Shown here piece by piece: positions 1 to 7,822 of a stretch of DNA of 49,981 bases. The stretch is from Thiorhodococcus mannitoliphagus (GTDB lineage: Bacteria; Pseudomonadota; Gammaproteobacteria; Chromatiales; Chromatiaceae). The notes under the pieces were generated by a model. That model saw only the letters and a program-made list of their open reading frames with translations, was not told where the DNA came from and did no database searches. The stretch's first letter is position 1. Each line of letters opens with the position of its first letter. The stretch covers positions 1 through 49,981 of the forward strand of contig NZ_JAAIJR010000031.1 of NCBI RefSeq assembly GCF_010915725.1, given 5' to 3'. Made by a program: the position numbers and the translations under genes.

Positions 1-1
1 C

Positions 2-121
2 GCCTGGCTGAAAGGATTTCGGGCGATTCGTACCCGTTATGTTTGCCAGTTGCAAAACTACTTGGCACTGATTCAGCTGGCTTGCGCAGAAATCTTATTC
101 CGAAAACTCCAAGAAACCTAA
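2..121 (+). pseudogene. IS5-type transposase, C-terminal end (cut by window edge)
   Basis: The first 39 codons of the window read through to a TAA and give a peptide beginning AWLKGFRAIRTRY and ending in a run rich in Leu, Ile and Ala. A WLKxFRRIxxRYDK-like stretch followed by a hydrophobic helix is the usual end of IS5-family DDE transposases. The 5' part lies outside the window, so whether the element is complete is unknown. The following 160 bases up to the next gene hold no clear ORF and probably include the end of the insertion sequence. Confidence 0.6.
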
Positions 122-281
122 AGGTAATGCAAATTCTGTTCCGGATATCCTCTTAGTGGCGTTTGCTGACTAAGCGGTCACTCTGCAGTCGGCCACTTTT
201 TGTCGCGGAAAGGGTTCCAATGACCGCGTTGGCTGGATAGGGGCCTTTCGCCCGATTCCAACCCCATTGCTCGAAATCGCC

Positions 282-1328
282 TCAATCCTGTCCATTGTCG
301 CGCTGGCTGCGCTCCAACGACTTGGTGCGGGCGAATCGCTGATAGGTCCAGCCCTTCTGATAGGCGCGCTCCAGCGTGTACATGAGGGCATTCATCATGC
401 GCTGGCGCAGGACCAGGGCATCGGTTCGCAGGACCTCCTGACCATGCTCCTCAAAGAACAAAAGCGCAGGCAGTCGCGTGAGACCCGTCTGCGCAAACCA
501 TGCGGCAGCCGTGGTGCGCCGGCCGCCCGGCGTCAGGACGGGAGTCTCGTCGTCCTCGGCGTCGAGCCGAACAACCTCGAAGCGCCCGAGAAGCTCACGA
601 ACCTCAGGTCGAGCCAGCACCTCCTTGTGCATCTGCCCGCAAGCCTCGCAGCCGTCCGCCTCGAATAACACCAGCAGCGGTCGGTCGGCGGGCATTCGGC
701 TGCGGTCCAACGCAAAGGGAGGCGGACTGAAGAGCGGATCGGACAGAAGTCGGTAGTCGGCGGGCGCGGATGAATGCTCGGCGCTCCGTGCAACGACGAA
801 GTCCCGAAATGACTGTCCTGCCTGCTGAGGGCCGCTCAGATAGTCGAGTACGCTGGCGAAGCGCTCGGGGGAGTGATAGCCCACGCCTCGATAGAGGAGC
901 GCGCCGTCTTCGCCATAGAACACTAGGCTCGGGGCAAAGCCCGCGCCCGCGCGCTCCGCAAATTCCTTGACCCGCAGCTGACTGCCGTCTGGCGCGACCA
1001 TCTCCGCGTCACTGAAGATTTCCAGCCCGATGGCGTCGAACCGCGCCTGGACCCGCTCTGCCAGACGCGCATCGGCGAGACTGGTGCGGATGAATTCAGC
1101 GCAGTAGGAGCAGCCCTCAGTCGTGAACAGCACCATGAGCCCGACCTTGCCGGCTGATCGCGCCTCGTCGATCTCATCTGGAAGGTCGAGAAAGGTCTCC
1201 TTGAACCAGTCCGGATAGTCGATGTGCATGATGGTCGCGTCTTCGAAATCTCCTGCCAAGGAGAGCCCTAGCCCAGCGAGCCAGAGGACGAAGACGAGAA
1301 GGGAATGACGGCATCTGGTGCCTTGCAT
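282..1328 (-). CDS. Exported protein with two thioredoxin-like domains
   Basis: The 348-residue product starts with a hydrophobic signal peptide (about residues 8-25), so it probably acts in the periplasm. The first thioredoxin-like domain has a CSYC pair at residues 73 and 76, preceded by VLFTTEG. The second has CEAC at 227 and 230, preceded by VLFEADG. Both resemble the CxxC active sites of SoxW/thioredoxin-fold proteins, suggesting thiol-disulfide exchange or rescue of oxidised partners. The ATG at 1328 is chosen because AGGAG lies 7-8 bases upstream; an in-frame extension to 1460 runs through low-complexity repeat-like DNA. It lies 83 bases downstream of the PSD-like gene and may share its transcript. 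The substrate is unknown. Confidence 0.75.
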   Translation of the reverse strand: MQGTRCRHSLLVFVLWLAGLGLSLAGDFEDATIMHIDYPDWFKETFLDLPDEIDEARSAGKVGLMVLFTTEGCSYCAEFIRTSLADARLAERVQARFDAIGLEIFSDAEMVAPDGSQLRVKEFAERAGAGFAPSLVFYGEDGALLYRGVGYHSPERFASVLDYLSGPQQAGQSFRDFVVARSAEHSSAPADYRLLSDPLFSPPPFALDRSRMPADRPLLVLFEADGCEACGQMHKEVLARPEVRELLGRFEVVRLDAEDDETPVLTPGGRRTTAAAWFAQTGLTRLPALLFFEEHGQEVLRTDALVLRQRMMNALMYTLERAYQKGWTYQRFARTKSLERSQRDNGQD

Positions 1329-1374
1329 GAGCAGTCTCCTGTTTCGAATCGAGGCACGCGAGACGCGAGACCGA

Positions 1375-1417
1375 CCCTTGCCGTTCTTCGCCTCCTTTGC
1401 GCCTTTGTGGTTCAAAT
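1375..1417. repeat. Dispersed NHKGAKEAK-type intergenic repeat
   Basis: The gap between the PSD-like and thioredoxin genes contains a quasi-periodic pyrimidine-rich tract, with repeated CCTTTGCG-like units. In one frame it would read NHKGAKEAKNGK. This type of tract occurs between genes in many bacterial genomes and often extends ORF calls falsely. I treat it as non-coding. Confidence 0.4.
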
Positions 1418-1879
1418 CGGCAGACTCAGGGGCAATGCTTGATCGACCACCTGAGCGCAATCAGGGTGCCGCACCGCGCGTGACGCCAGAGTCCCTTCCC
1501 ATGAGGATGTGGGCATGACCACCCTCAGCTCGAAACCGACCTGCTTCTGGAAGAGCATCACAAAGTCGGAGCCGCCGAAGAGGACGTTGCCCAGTATGTC
1601 TCCCTTGCGATGCGCGCTGCCAGGCCGAACATCGCTCTCGAAATTCACGGAGGACACTTGGGCCATTGCCATCGGGATGAGGGCGACCGAACCCTCATCG
1701 TCGGTATCGACGATGACGACACCCCGCGTCTGAGTGAACGGCCATCCGCTGGAGTCGACAGGAACATAGCGGCCCTGCTCGGCATCCTGCGCCGGGCCCC
1801 TGGCAACGGCGGCACTCGCGGTGAGGATGAAAAGGAATCCAAAGAGCAGAAACGAACGCCAAACAGGCTTGATCGCCAT
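1412..1879 (-). CDS. Exported phosphatidylserine decarboxylase-like domain protein, short
   Basis: The 155-residue product has an N-terminal signal peptide (WRSFLLFGFLFILTASAAVA). The remainder resembles the C-terminal part of phosphatidylserine decarboxylase family proteins: RYVPVDSSGWPFTQTRGVV, then MAMAQVSSVNF, then KGDILGNVLFGGSDFVMLF. The Ser in FGGSD lies where the family forms its pyruvoyl group. The N-terminal half of a normal decarboxylase, including the HSPxDG region, is absent, and the signal peptide stands in its place. The ATG at 1879 has GGAG about 9 bases upstream. Either this is an exported derivative with another role or it is a truncated gene. Enzyme activity is doubtful. 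Confidence 0.55.
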   Translation of the reverse strand: MAIKPVWRSFLLFGFLFILTASAAVARGPAQDAEQGRYVPVDSSGWPFTQTRGVVIVDTDDEGSVALIPMAMAQVSSVNFESDVRPGSAHRKGDILGNVLFGGSDFVMLFQKQVGFELRVVMPTSSWEGTLASRAVRHPDCAQVVDQALPLSLPI

Positions 1880-1974
1880 GGATCTTGCTCCCCCGTGACG
1901 GCCCAAGGGCTCGATGTCGACCTAGGAAGCATAATTCAAAACAAGGCCTTCGGCCGCCAGCTTTGCAGTACCCC

Positions 1975-2096
1975 TCAACACCTATGGGTTTCCCGAAATC
2001 AACCGGAACAGCCGCTCCAAGCCTGCGTCGCCAGGCCATCCTGGCCTGGTTTGCCAGGGCTGGAAGCCCTGGCTACATAAAACCGATAGGTGGTGA
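1975..2096. repeat. MITE-like element, family A, copy 1
   Basis: This 122-bp unit has imperfect 17-bp terminal inverted repeats (TCAACACCTATGGGTTT at one end, the complement of TCACCACCTATCGGTTT at the other). Inside are two nested palindromes built on GCCAGGGCTTCCAGCCCTGGC-like and CCAGGCCA/TGGCCTGG arms. A nearly identical 122-bp copy lies at 32077-32198 and a partial copy near 33586-33653. It carries no ORF of its own and sits in the gap downstream of lptF. Confidence 0.8.
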
Positions 2097-2172
2097 TGAG
2101 GCAGTACACCCGAGGTCTCGCGCCCGAGCTTGCTCAGCCGCACGACGCGCCAAGCGGCCACCGCGATTGAGA

Positions 2173-3285
2173 TCAGGCAGCTTGCCGCTCGGAGCTGAGT
2201 CTGTGACGAAGACGCTTGACCCAGAAGCTCTCCGGCAGCATCACCAGGTAAACGACCGCCAAGACCGCGAGTTGATACCAGAGACTGCCAAGCCATGGCG
2301 GTGTCGCGCCCGTCGCGAACCAGCTCTCGGCGAGGCGCTGCAGGTTGAAGAAGCTGAAGTAGGCAACAAGGGCGATCAGGATCCTGCCGGATGTGCGCTG
2401 CCGCGGTGAGATATCGACCAGCGGGATGGCCATAACCGCCAGAGTGAAAATCGCCAGTGGCGCAGCCACGCGATGCTCCAGTTCGACGCGGTCCTCAAGC
2501 TCCGAGGACTGCAGCAGCTCCCGGGTCGGGATGGTGGAACGCTTGGTGAAGGACGGCTTCGTCGGCCCGCCCCCAGGAATGCGGATCTCGTAGTCCTTGA
2601 AATCTCCAATCAGATAGGCACCCGAACCCGGCGTACCGTCAAAGCGATGACCGCTGCTCAAGGTGACGAGGTGATCCCCCGTCGCTTCCTCAATGCGATG
2701 CTGACCGCCCTCGCTGACCACCAAGCGGCTCTTGCCGCCCCGGCGATCCAGAATGAAGACGTCTCCAAGCGACTTGCGGCGGTCGATCTCGCCGATGTAG
2801 ACGACGACATCCCCCTGCTCTTCCACGTAGAAGCGGCCAGCCTGGAGCCCGGCCACTTGCGCGGCTTGCTCCTTCTGCTGCAACCGGATCTCTTGAATCC
2901 CTGCGGCCGCCTTGGGCTGCAAGACGAGCGCAAGCCAGGCGGTCAGCACCGCGACTGGAATCGCAAGCAGGAACAAATTCCGGTAGATCCGCGGCGGACC
3001 AATGCCGCAGGCGTTCATGGCGATCAGCTCGCTGTCGCGCGAGAAGCGGCTGAGCGCGACCAATACGGCGAGGAAAAACGCGGGCGGGAGCAGACTGGAG
3101 GTGTCGCGCATCAGCTGCAAGCGCATGAAGTGGAAGACGATGTCGACACCCAATCCACCGACGTTCACTTCCTCAAGGGTGCGCAAGAACATGAGGCTCA
3201 CGACGATCAGCATCAGCACGACGACGATCGCGAGGAAGACCTTCAAGACTTCGAGCAAGATGTAACGGTCGACAATTCCCGGCAT
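2173..3285 (-). CDS. lptF: Lipopolysaccharide export permease LptF
   Basis: The 370-residue protein has the YjgP/YjgQ layout: membrane helices near the N-terminus (LEVLKVFLAIVVVLMLIV and on to about residue 120), a periplasmic beta-rich region (about 130-260), and two or three C-terminal helices. The SELIAMNACGIGPPRIYR stretch matches the coupling-helix motif of LptF rather than LptG. It would form the LptB2FG inner-membrane transporter that extracts LPS. The ATG at 3285 gives MPGIVDRYILLEVLKVF, the usual family start. In most gammaproteobacteria lptG follows directly; here the downstream 290 bases hold only a MITE-like repeat, so lptG must be elsewhere. Confidence 0.9.
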   Translation of the reverse strand: MPGIVDRYILLEVLKVFLAIVVVLMLIVVSLMFLRTLEEVNVGGLGVDIVFHFMRLQLMRDTSSLLPPAFFLAVLVALSRFSRDSELIAMNACGIGPPRIYRNLFLLAIPVAVLTAWLALVLQPKAAAGIQEIRLQQKEQAAQVAGLQAGRFYVEEQGDVVVYIGEIDRRKSLGDVFILDRRGGKSRLVVSEGGQHRIEEATGDHLVTLSSGHRFDGTPGSGAYLIGDFKDYEIRIPGGGPTKPSFTKRSTIPTRELLQSSELEDRVELEHRVAAPLAIFTLAVMAIPLVDISPRQRTSGRILIALVAYFSFFNLQRLAESWFATGATPPWLGSLWYQLAVLAVVYLVMLPESFWVKRLRHRLSSERQAA

Positions 3286-3455
3286 TTGGCGTCTCGATCC
3301 AAACCACATCGCATTCTCGCACGAGCGCAACGCACCCAGCTATCGGAAGACAATGCGGGACGATTGTCACGGTTCGGCCATCAAAGGCTCATCTCGGGGT
3401 CATCTGGCGAGCAGATACTGCAGCTGAGCACCTTCAGCACCAGATAGGAGCCCAG

Positions 3456-3695
3456 ATGGAGAAATTCGCCGATGAACTCGACATGGCGCAGGCCCATATC
3501 GAGCGCGAGATCGAAATGCGGGTCGATGCAATCCAACGTCATGCGAACCTTGGCCTTGGCCGAGCCTACTGCCTCGACTGCGGAGCCCTAATTCCGGAGA
3601 GCCGCCGCCGGCATGTGCCGAATGCCAAGCGTTGTGCACATTGCCAAGACAGGCTGGAACGCGACCGCTCGCCCGTGCGCCGCTGCGCCGCCTAG
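3456..3695 (+). CDS. DksA/TraR-type C4 zinc-finger protein, small
   Basis: The 79-residue product has an N-terminal helix (MEKFADELDMAQAHIEREIE) followed by a C4 zinc finger made by CLDCG and CAHCQ about 22 residues apart. This is the arrangement of short TraR/YbiI-like members of the DksA family, which bind in the secondary channel of RNA polymerase. AGGAG lies 7-8 bases before the ATG. It is divergent from lptF with about 170 bases between them, and its 3' end is followed by a family B repeat. Its target promoters cannot be inferred. Confidence 0.8.
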   Translation: MEKFADELDMAQAHIEREIEMRVDAIQRHANLGLGRAYCLDCGALIPESRRRHVPNAKRCAHCQDRLERDRSPVRRCAA

Positions 3696-3739
3696 CCAGC
3701 AGCGTCGCGACACTGCACGGCAGCGGATGCCTGGGCCTA

Positions 3740-3841
3740 AGAAAGTGACCATCAACAACTTCCCCCCCTTTTGCAAAGGGGGGCCAGGGGGGATTTCGGG
3801 CGGCATCGCTCGCATCGGGAAACAATTGATGAGCGCTTTCT
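3740..3841. repeat. Palindromic element family B, copy 1
   Basis: This is a 102-bp unit beginning AGAAAGTGACCATCAAC and ending TTGATGAGCGCTTTCT. Its ends form an imperfect inverted repeat (about 13 of 16 positions), and the inside has a palindrome of Cs, CTTTTGCAAAG and Gs. Three further copies, one partial, stand in tandem at 49583-49850. The last base pairs overlap the TAG stop codon of pepN, so the element inserted exactly at, or created, the end of that reading frame. Confidence 0.85.
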
Positions 3842-6488
3842 AAGGCGATGTATCAGTCAAGGCCTTCGAGGCGACCTCATAGACGTCCGCAGACAGCTCC
3901 GCAGCATCGAGAATCCGCGCGATCTCGGCGCGCATCAGGGCCTGACGGCTGGCGTCAAAGCGTCGCCAGCGAATGAGGGCCTTGAGCAAGCGCGCCGCGA
4001 TCTGCGGATTCAGTGGGTTCAACTCGAGCACGCGATCGGCCAGGAAGCGGTAGCCGCGCCCATCCGGCGCGTGAAAGCGGACCTGATTGGCGTTGCAGAA
4101 GGCGCCGACCAGGCTGCGAACCCGGTTCGGGTTGCGTAGCGAAAAGTCGGCATGTCCCATGAGCGCGACCACGCGCTCGAGCGTGTCCTCGCGCGGACTG
4201 GTTGCCTGAACGCTGAGCCACTTGTCGACGACCAGGGGCTCTCCGGACCAGCGGCTGTAGAAATCATCCAGCGCGCGCGTCCCCGCTTCTGCACCGTAGT
4301 CGACCAGATAGCGCAGGGCTGCCATGACGTCCGTCATGTTGCTGCCAGACTGGAACTGCGCTTGGCAGGCCGCCAGTGCCTCAGCATCGCCCGACTTCAT
4401 CAGATAGCCAAGGGCGAGGTTCTTGAGTGCACGGCGCCCAACGGCATCGGGCGTGAAGACGTAGGGCTCACTGCTGTCATTGGCGCGATAGACCTCCAGC
4501 AGCGCATCACGCAACCGCTCACCCACGAGACGTCCCAAGGCGCTGCGCGCTCGATGGATGCCATCGACGTCCACCACCGCCATCTGATCGCCCAGATAGC
4601 CCTCGGAGGGTGGCGTCAGCACCTCGGCCAAGAGTGCCTTGTCACTCGCGGGATCCAGCAGGGCCTGCTCAAAGGCGGCGAAGAAAGGGTCCGGGAGCTT
4701 GGCCTCGGCATCATCGACCAGGGCCAGCAGCAGCCGCTGCATCAGCGTCTGAGCCGCATCCCAGCGATTGAAGCCATCGCTGTCGTTGGCCATGAGAAAC
4801 AGCAGATCTTCATCGCTCGACTCCGCCTTGAGCTTGACCGGCGCCGGGAAGCCGCGCAGCAGCGAGGGCACGGGCCTGCTCTCGAGGCCAACAAAGCTGA
4901 AGCTCTGCTCAGTGTCCGTCAGCTCCAGCACCCGCGTTCCCGGAGCCGTCGGCTTCGACTCACCCTCAAGCAGCAGCGGCAGATCCTCTCCGCTCGACCC
5001 TAGGAGCCCGACGGCAATCGGAATATGGAAGGGCTCCTTGAGCGGCTGCCCCGGCGTCGGCGGCGTGTGCTGGCGAATGGTCAAGGTGTAGCGACCGGAA
5101 TCGGCATCGAATGCATCCTGAACGCTCAGCTCCGGGGTTCCGGCCTGGCGGTACCAGCGTCGGAACTGCTCCAGGTCACGGCCGCTCGCCTCCTCCATGC
5201 AGCGGACGAAATCGTCCGTGGTGACAGCTTGGCCGTCGTGGCGCTCGAAGTAGAGGTCCGTCGCCTTGCGAAACAGCTTCGGACCCAGCAGGTTGGCCTG
5301 CATCCGCACGACTTCTGCGCCCTTCTGGTAGACGGTGGCAGTGTAAAAGTTATTGATCTCGATGTAGGAGTCCGGCCGCACGGGATGGGCCATCGGCCCC
5401 TCGTCCTCTGGGAACTGATGCGCTCTGAGCAGGCGTACATCACTAATGCGCTTAACCCCGCGCGAGCCCACGTCGGCGGAGAACTCCTGGTCGCGGTAGA
5501 CGGTGAAGCCCTCCTTGAGGCTGAGTTGGAACCAGTCGCGGCAGGTGATGCGATTGCCGGTCCAGTTGTGGAAGTACTCATGGGCGATGACGCTCTCGAT
5601 GCCGTCGAAGTCGATGTCGGTCGCGGTATCGGGGCGCGCGAGGACGAACTTGTCGTTGAAGACGTTCAGCCCCTTGTTCTCCATGGCGCCCATGTTGAAG
5701 TGACTGACGGCGACGATCATAAAGATGTCGAGGTCGTATTCGCGGCCAAAGCGCTCCTCGTCCCAGCGCATCGCCTTCTTCAGCGAGCGCATGGCATGAT
5801 CACACTTATCGAGATTCTGGGGCTCGGTATAGATCTTGAGCGCGACCTCACGGCCAGAGGCGGTCGTGAAACTGTCCTCCACGGCCTTGAGATCGCCCGC
5901 GATCAGCGCGAACAGATAGCTCGGCTTAGGGAAGGGATCCTCCCAGCGCATCAGGTGCCGGCCACCGCCAAGATCCTGCGCCTCAACCGGGTTGCCGTTC
6001 GACAGCAGCACGGGGAAGCGTTTCTTATCGGCGACCAGCGTAGTGCTGTACGTCGCCATGACATCGGGCCGGTCGAGGAAGTAGGTGATGCGGCGGAATC
6101 CCTCCGCCTCGCATTGGGTGCAGAGCATCTCACCCGACTGATAAAGACCCTCCAGCGCGGTGTTCAGACTCGGATGAATACAGACGCGGGTCTCGAGGCT
6201 GAAGTGGTCCGGCACCCGATGCAGCGTCAAGGTCTCTTGCTGGACCTCGTACTCGGAGGGTGTCAAGGGATTGCCGTTGACGGCGACCCACTCCAGGTTC
6301 AACTGCTCGCCGTGCAGCCGGAGGTCGCCGTCTCCACGCGTCGCCGCCGGATTGCGGCGCACGGCGAGCTTGGCCTCGACCCTGGTTCGCTCGGGGTCGA
6401 GGTCGAAGCTCAAGTCGACGGAATCGATCAGAAACTCGGGCGGCTGGTAGTCTTTGAGATGAATGGCGTGCGGAGTATCGCGGTACAT
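3840..6488 (-). CDS. pepN: Aminopeptidase N (M1 family zinc metallopeptidase)
   Basis: The 882-residue product matches the length of proteobacterial PepN. It contains the substrate-recognition motif GAMENKGLN, and the zinc motif HEYFHNWTGNR followed by a downstream Glu in LSLKEGF. The C-terminal third is the helical domain typical of the family. It removes N-terminal amino acids from peptides in the cytosol. The start is placed at 6488 (MYRDTPHAIHLKDY), where similarity to the family begins; the reading frame is open 32 codons further upstream without matching the family. The stop codon lies at the edge of a family B repeat. It is divergent from grxC. Confidence 0.95.
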   Translation of the reverse strand: MYRDTPHAIHLKDYQPPEFLIDSVDLSFDLDPERTRVEAKLAVRRNPAATRGDGDLRLHGEQLNLEWVAVNGNPLTPSEYEVQQETLTLHRVPDHFSLETRVCIHPSLNTALEGLYQSGEMLCTQCEAEGFRRITYFLDRPDVMATYSTTLVADKKRFPVLLSNGNPVEAQDLGGGRHLMRWEDPFPKPSYLFALIAGDLKAVEDSFTTASGREVALKIYTEPQNLDKCDHAMRSLKKAMRWDEERFGREYDLDIFMIVAVSHFNMGAMENKGLNVFNDKFVLARPDTATDIDFDGIESVIAHEYFHNWTGNRITCRDWFQLSLKEGFTVYRDQEFSADVGSRGVKRISDVRLLRAHQFPEDEGPMAHPVRPDSYIEINNFYTATVYQKGAEVVRMQANLLGPKLFRKATDLYFERHDGQAVTTDDFVRCMEEASGRDLEQFRRWYRQAGTPELSVQDAFDADSGRYTLTIRQHTPPTPGQPLKEPFHIPIAVGLLGSSGEDLPLLLEGESKPTAPGTRVLELTDTEQSFSFVGLESRPVPSLLRGFPAPVKLKAESSDEDLLFLMANDSDGFNRWDAAQTLMQRLLLALVDDAEAKLPDPFFAAFEQALLDPASDKALLAEVLTPPSEGYLGDQMAVVDVDGIHRARSALGRLVGERLRDALLEVYRANDSSEPYVFTPDAVGRRALKNLALGYLMKSGDAEALAACQAQFQSGSNMTDVMAALRYLVDYGAEAGTRALDDFYSRWSGEPLVVDKWLSVQATSPREDTLERVVALMGHADFSLRNPNRVRSLVGAFCNANQVRFHAPDGRGYRFLADRVLELNPLNPQIAARLLKALIRWRRFDASRQALMRAEIARILDAAELSADVYEVASKALTDTSP

Positions 6489-6663
6489 GGAAGCCCTGTC
6501 GTTGCAGTGAATCTGGGGTGAGCACCTTGGCAATCCGCCAAGCGACCAAATTTCTCGCTCAGTAACGGCCGAACACAACTTCATGAGCCGCGGCGGCTTG
6601 ACGCGCTTGTCCGCTCCGGCGAAGCTCGAAAGTCAGAGTAACGGCTCAGGATAGAATGACAAG

Positions 6664-6918
6664 ATGCCTCAGGTGATGATTTATTCGACCAGAATTTGCC
6701 CTTACTGCTCCCGGGCGCGCAGTCTCTTGAAGCAGAAGGGCGTGTCATTCCAGGAGATTTCCGTCGACCACGACCCCGAGCAGATGGCCGTGATGGTCGA
6801 GCGCAGCGGTCGGCACACGGTACCGCAGATCTTCATCGGTAATCGCCATATTGGCGGCTTCGACGACATGGCGCGCCTAGACGACCAGGGCGAGCTGGAT
6901 GCCTTGCTCGACCGATGA
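6664..6918 (+). CDS. grxC: Glutaredoxin 3
   Basis: The 84-residue product is a single glutaredoxin fold with the CPYC active site (YSTRICPYCSRAR), the TVPQIFIG cis-Pro motif and the GGFDD glutathione-binding turn. It reduces protein disulfides and mixed disulfides using glutathione in the cytosol. The gene overlaps hslR by 4 bases (ATGA), so the two are probably translated together. Confidence 0.93.
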   Translation: MPQVMIYSTRICPYCSRARSLLKQKGVSFQEISVDHDPEQMAVMVERSGRHTVPQIFIGNRHIGGFDDMARLDDQGELDALLDR

Positions 6919-7319
6919 CAGACACAGCCCCCTCCGCTGAACTCCGGCTCGACAAGTGGCTCTGGGCAGCGCGCTTCTTCAAGACGCGCCAGCTGGCGAT
7001 TGAGGCCATCAATGGCGGCAAGGTCCAGGTCGACGGCCAGCGTGCCAAGCCAAGCCGCGCGGTGCGACCAGGCAGTCGGCTAGAGATTCACAAGGGCAGC
7101 CTCTCCTGGGAGATCGAGGTCCTCGCCGTCGCCAAACAGCGGCGTTCGGCAACCGAGGCTGCCAAGCTCTACGTCGAGGGCGAGGCGAGCCAGCTGAGGC
7201 GCCAGGAAATCGTCCGCGAGCGTCGCGAGCTGGGCGCCACATCGCACGAAGGCCGCCCGACCAAGCGCGACCGCCGCATGCTCCAACGCTTCACCAGCCG
7301 CAACGAGCCGTCTGCCTGA
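6915..7319 (+). CDS. hslR: Heat shock protein 15, S4-domain RNA-binding protein
   Basis: The 134-residue product starts with an S4 RNA-binding domain (LRLDKWLWAARFFKTRQLA, then GGKVQVDGQRAKPS) and has a basic C-terminal tail, the layout of Hsp15. In E. coli this protein binds 50S subunits with stalled nascent chains and helps recycle them after heat stress. It begins inside the grxC stop codon and is followed after 7 bases by an unknown gene, so it lies in the middle of a small operon. Confidence 0.9.
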   Translation: MTDTAPSAELRLDKWLWAARFFKTRQLAIEAINGGKVQVDGQRAKPSRAVRPGSRLEIHKGSLSWEIEVLAVAKQRRSATEAAKLYVEGEASQLRRQEIVRERRELGATSHEGRPTKRDRRMLQRFTSRNEPSA

Positions 7320-7326
7320 GCCCAAC

Positions 7327-7788
7327 GTGGACAACGATGCCTTCCGCAGCACCTACCGCGCCGTCAACGAGCGCTTCTGCCCCTACGAAAAGAGCATCCT
7401 GACGAACAGTTGCGGCTGCGCGCTGGCGCGCAAGTTCTGCATCGCCGAGCGCGAGGGTGTGCAGTGCAGCGACGAGGCCGCCCAAACAACCTGCCTGCAT
7501 CTGCTCGATCTGTTGCGTCAGCAAGCCCGTTTCGCGCTCAAATCGACGGACACTCAAAGCGCCCTCCCCCACGCCAAGGCGATGCGTGTTCAGGTCGGCG
7601 GGCTGCGCGGCATCCGCGCCGCCTTGGCGCCTGAGCAGCCCGTCCCCAGCCATGTCGATGATATCCGGGCGACCATCCTTGCTGCTATTGAGGCCTTCGG
7701 CTCGCTTGAGCAACTTCCCTTCCAGCTCGTCATGCAGCAGATCGCTGCTTATCAGGGACGCAAGCGGATACGCCGAGGTGGAAAGTGA
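7327..7788 (+). CDS. Cys-rich protein of unknown function
   Basis: I do not recognise this family. The 153-residue product starts at a GTG 7 bases after hslR. The N-terminal half holds six cysteines, in FCPYEKS, SCGCALARKFC, QCSDE and TTCLHLL, arranged in a way that could bind an iron-sulfur cluster or zinc. The C-terminal half is helical and ends in a basic tail (GRKRIRRGGK). There is no signal peptide. Its position with grxC and hslR suggests a cytosolic role linked to thiol or translation stress, but this is inference from neighbourhood only. Confidence 0.7.
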   Translation: MDNDAFRSTYRAVNERFCPYEKSILTNSCGCALARKFCIAEREGVQCSDEAAQTTCLHLLDLLRQQARFALKSTDTQSALPHAKAMRVQVGGLRGIRAALAPEQPVPSHVDDIRATILAAIEAFGSLEQLPFQLVMQQIAAYQGRKRIRRGGK

Positions 7789-7822
7789 GCACGACCCGCA
7801 CGCAAACGCCTGAAAGCAGGCC

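Noticed and set aside
1385-1460. An N-terminal extension of the double-thioredoxin protein (NHKGAKEAKNGK)
   Set aside because: The extension is encoded by a dispersed intergenic repeat and lies before a good ribosome site and signal peptide.
5025-6521. A 498-residue plus-strand ORF opposite pepN
   Set aside because: It is the antisense frame of pepN, with no recognisable motif. pepN has its zinc and GAMEN motifs in the other strand.
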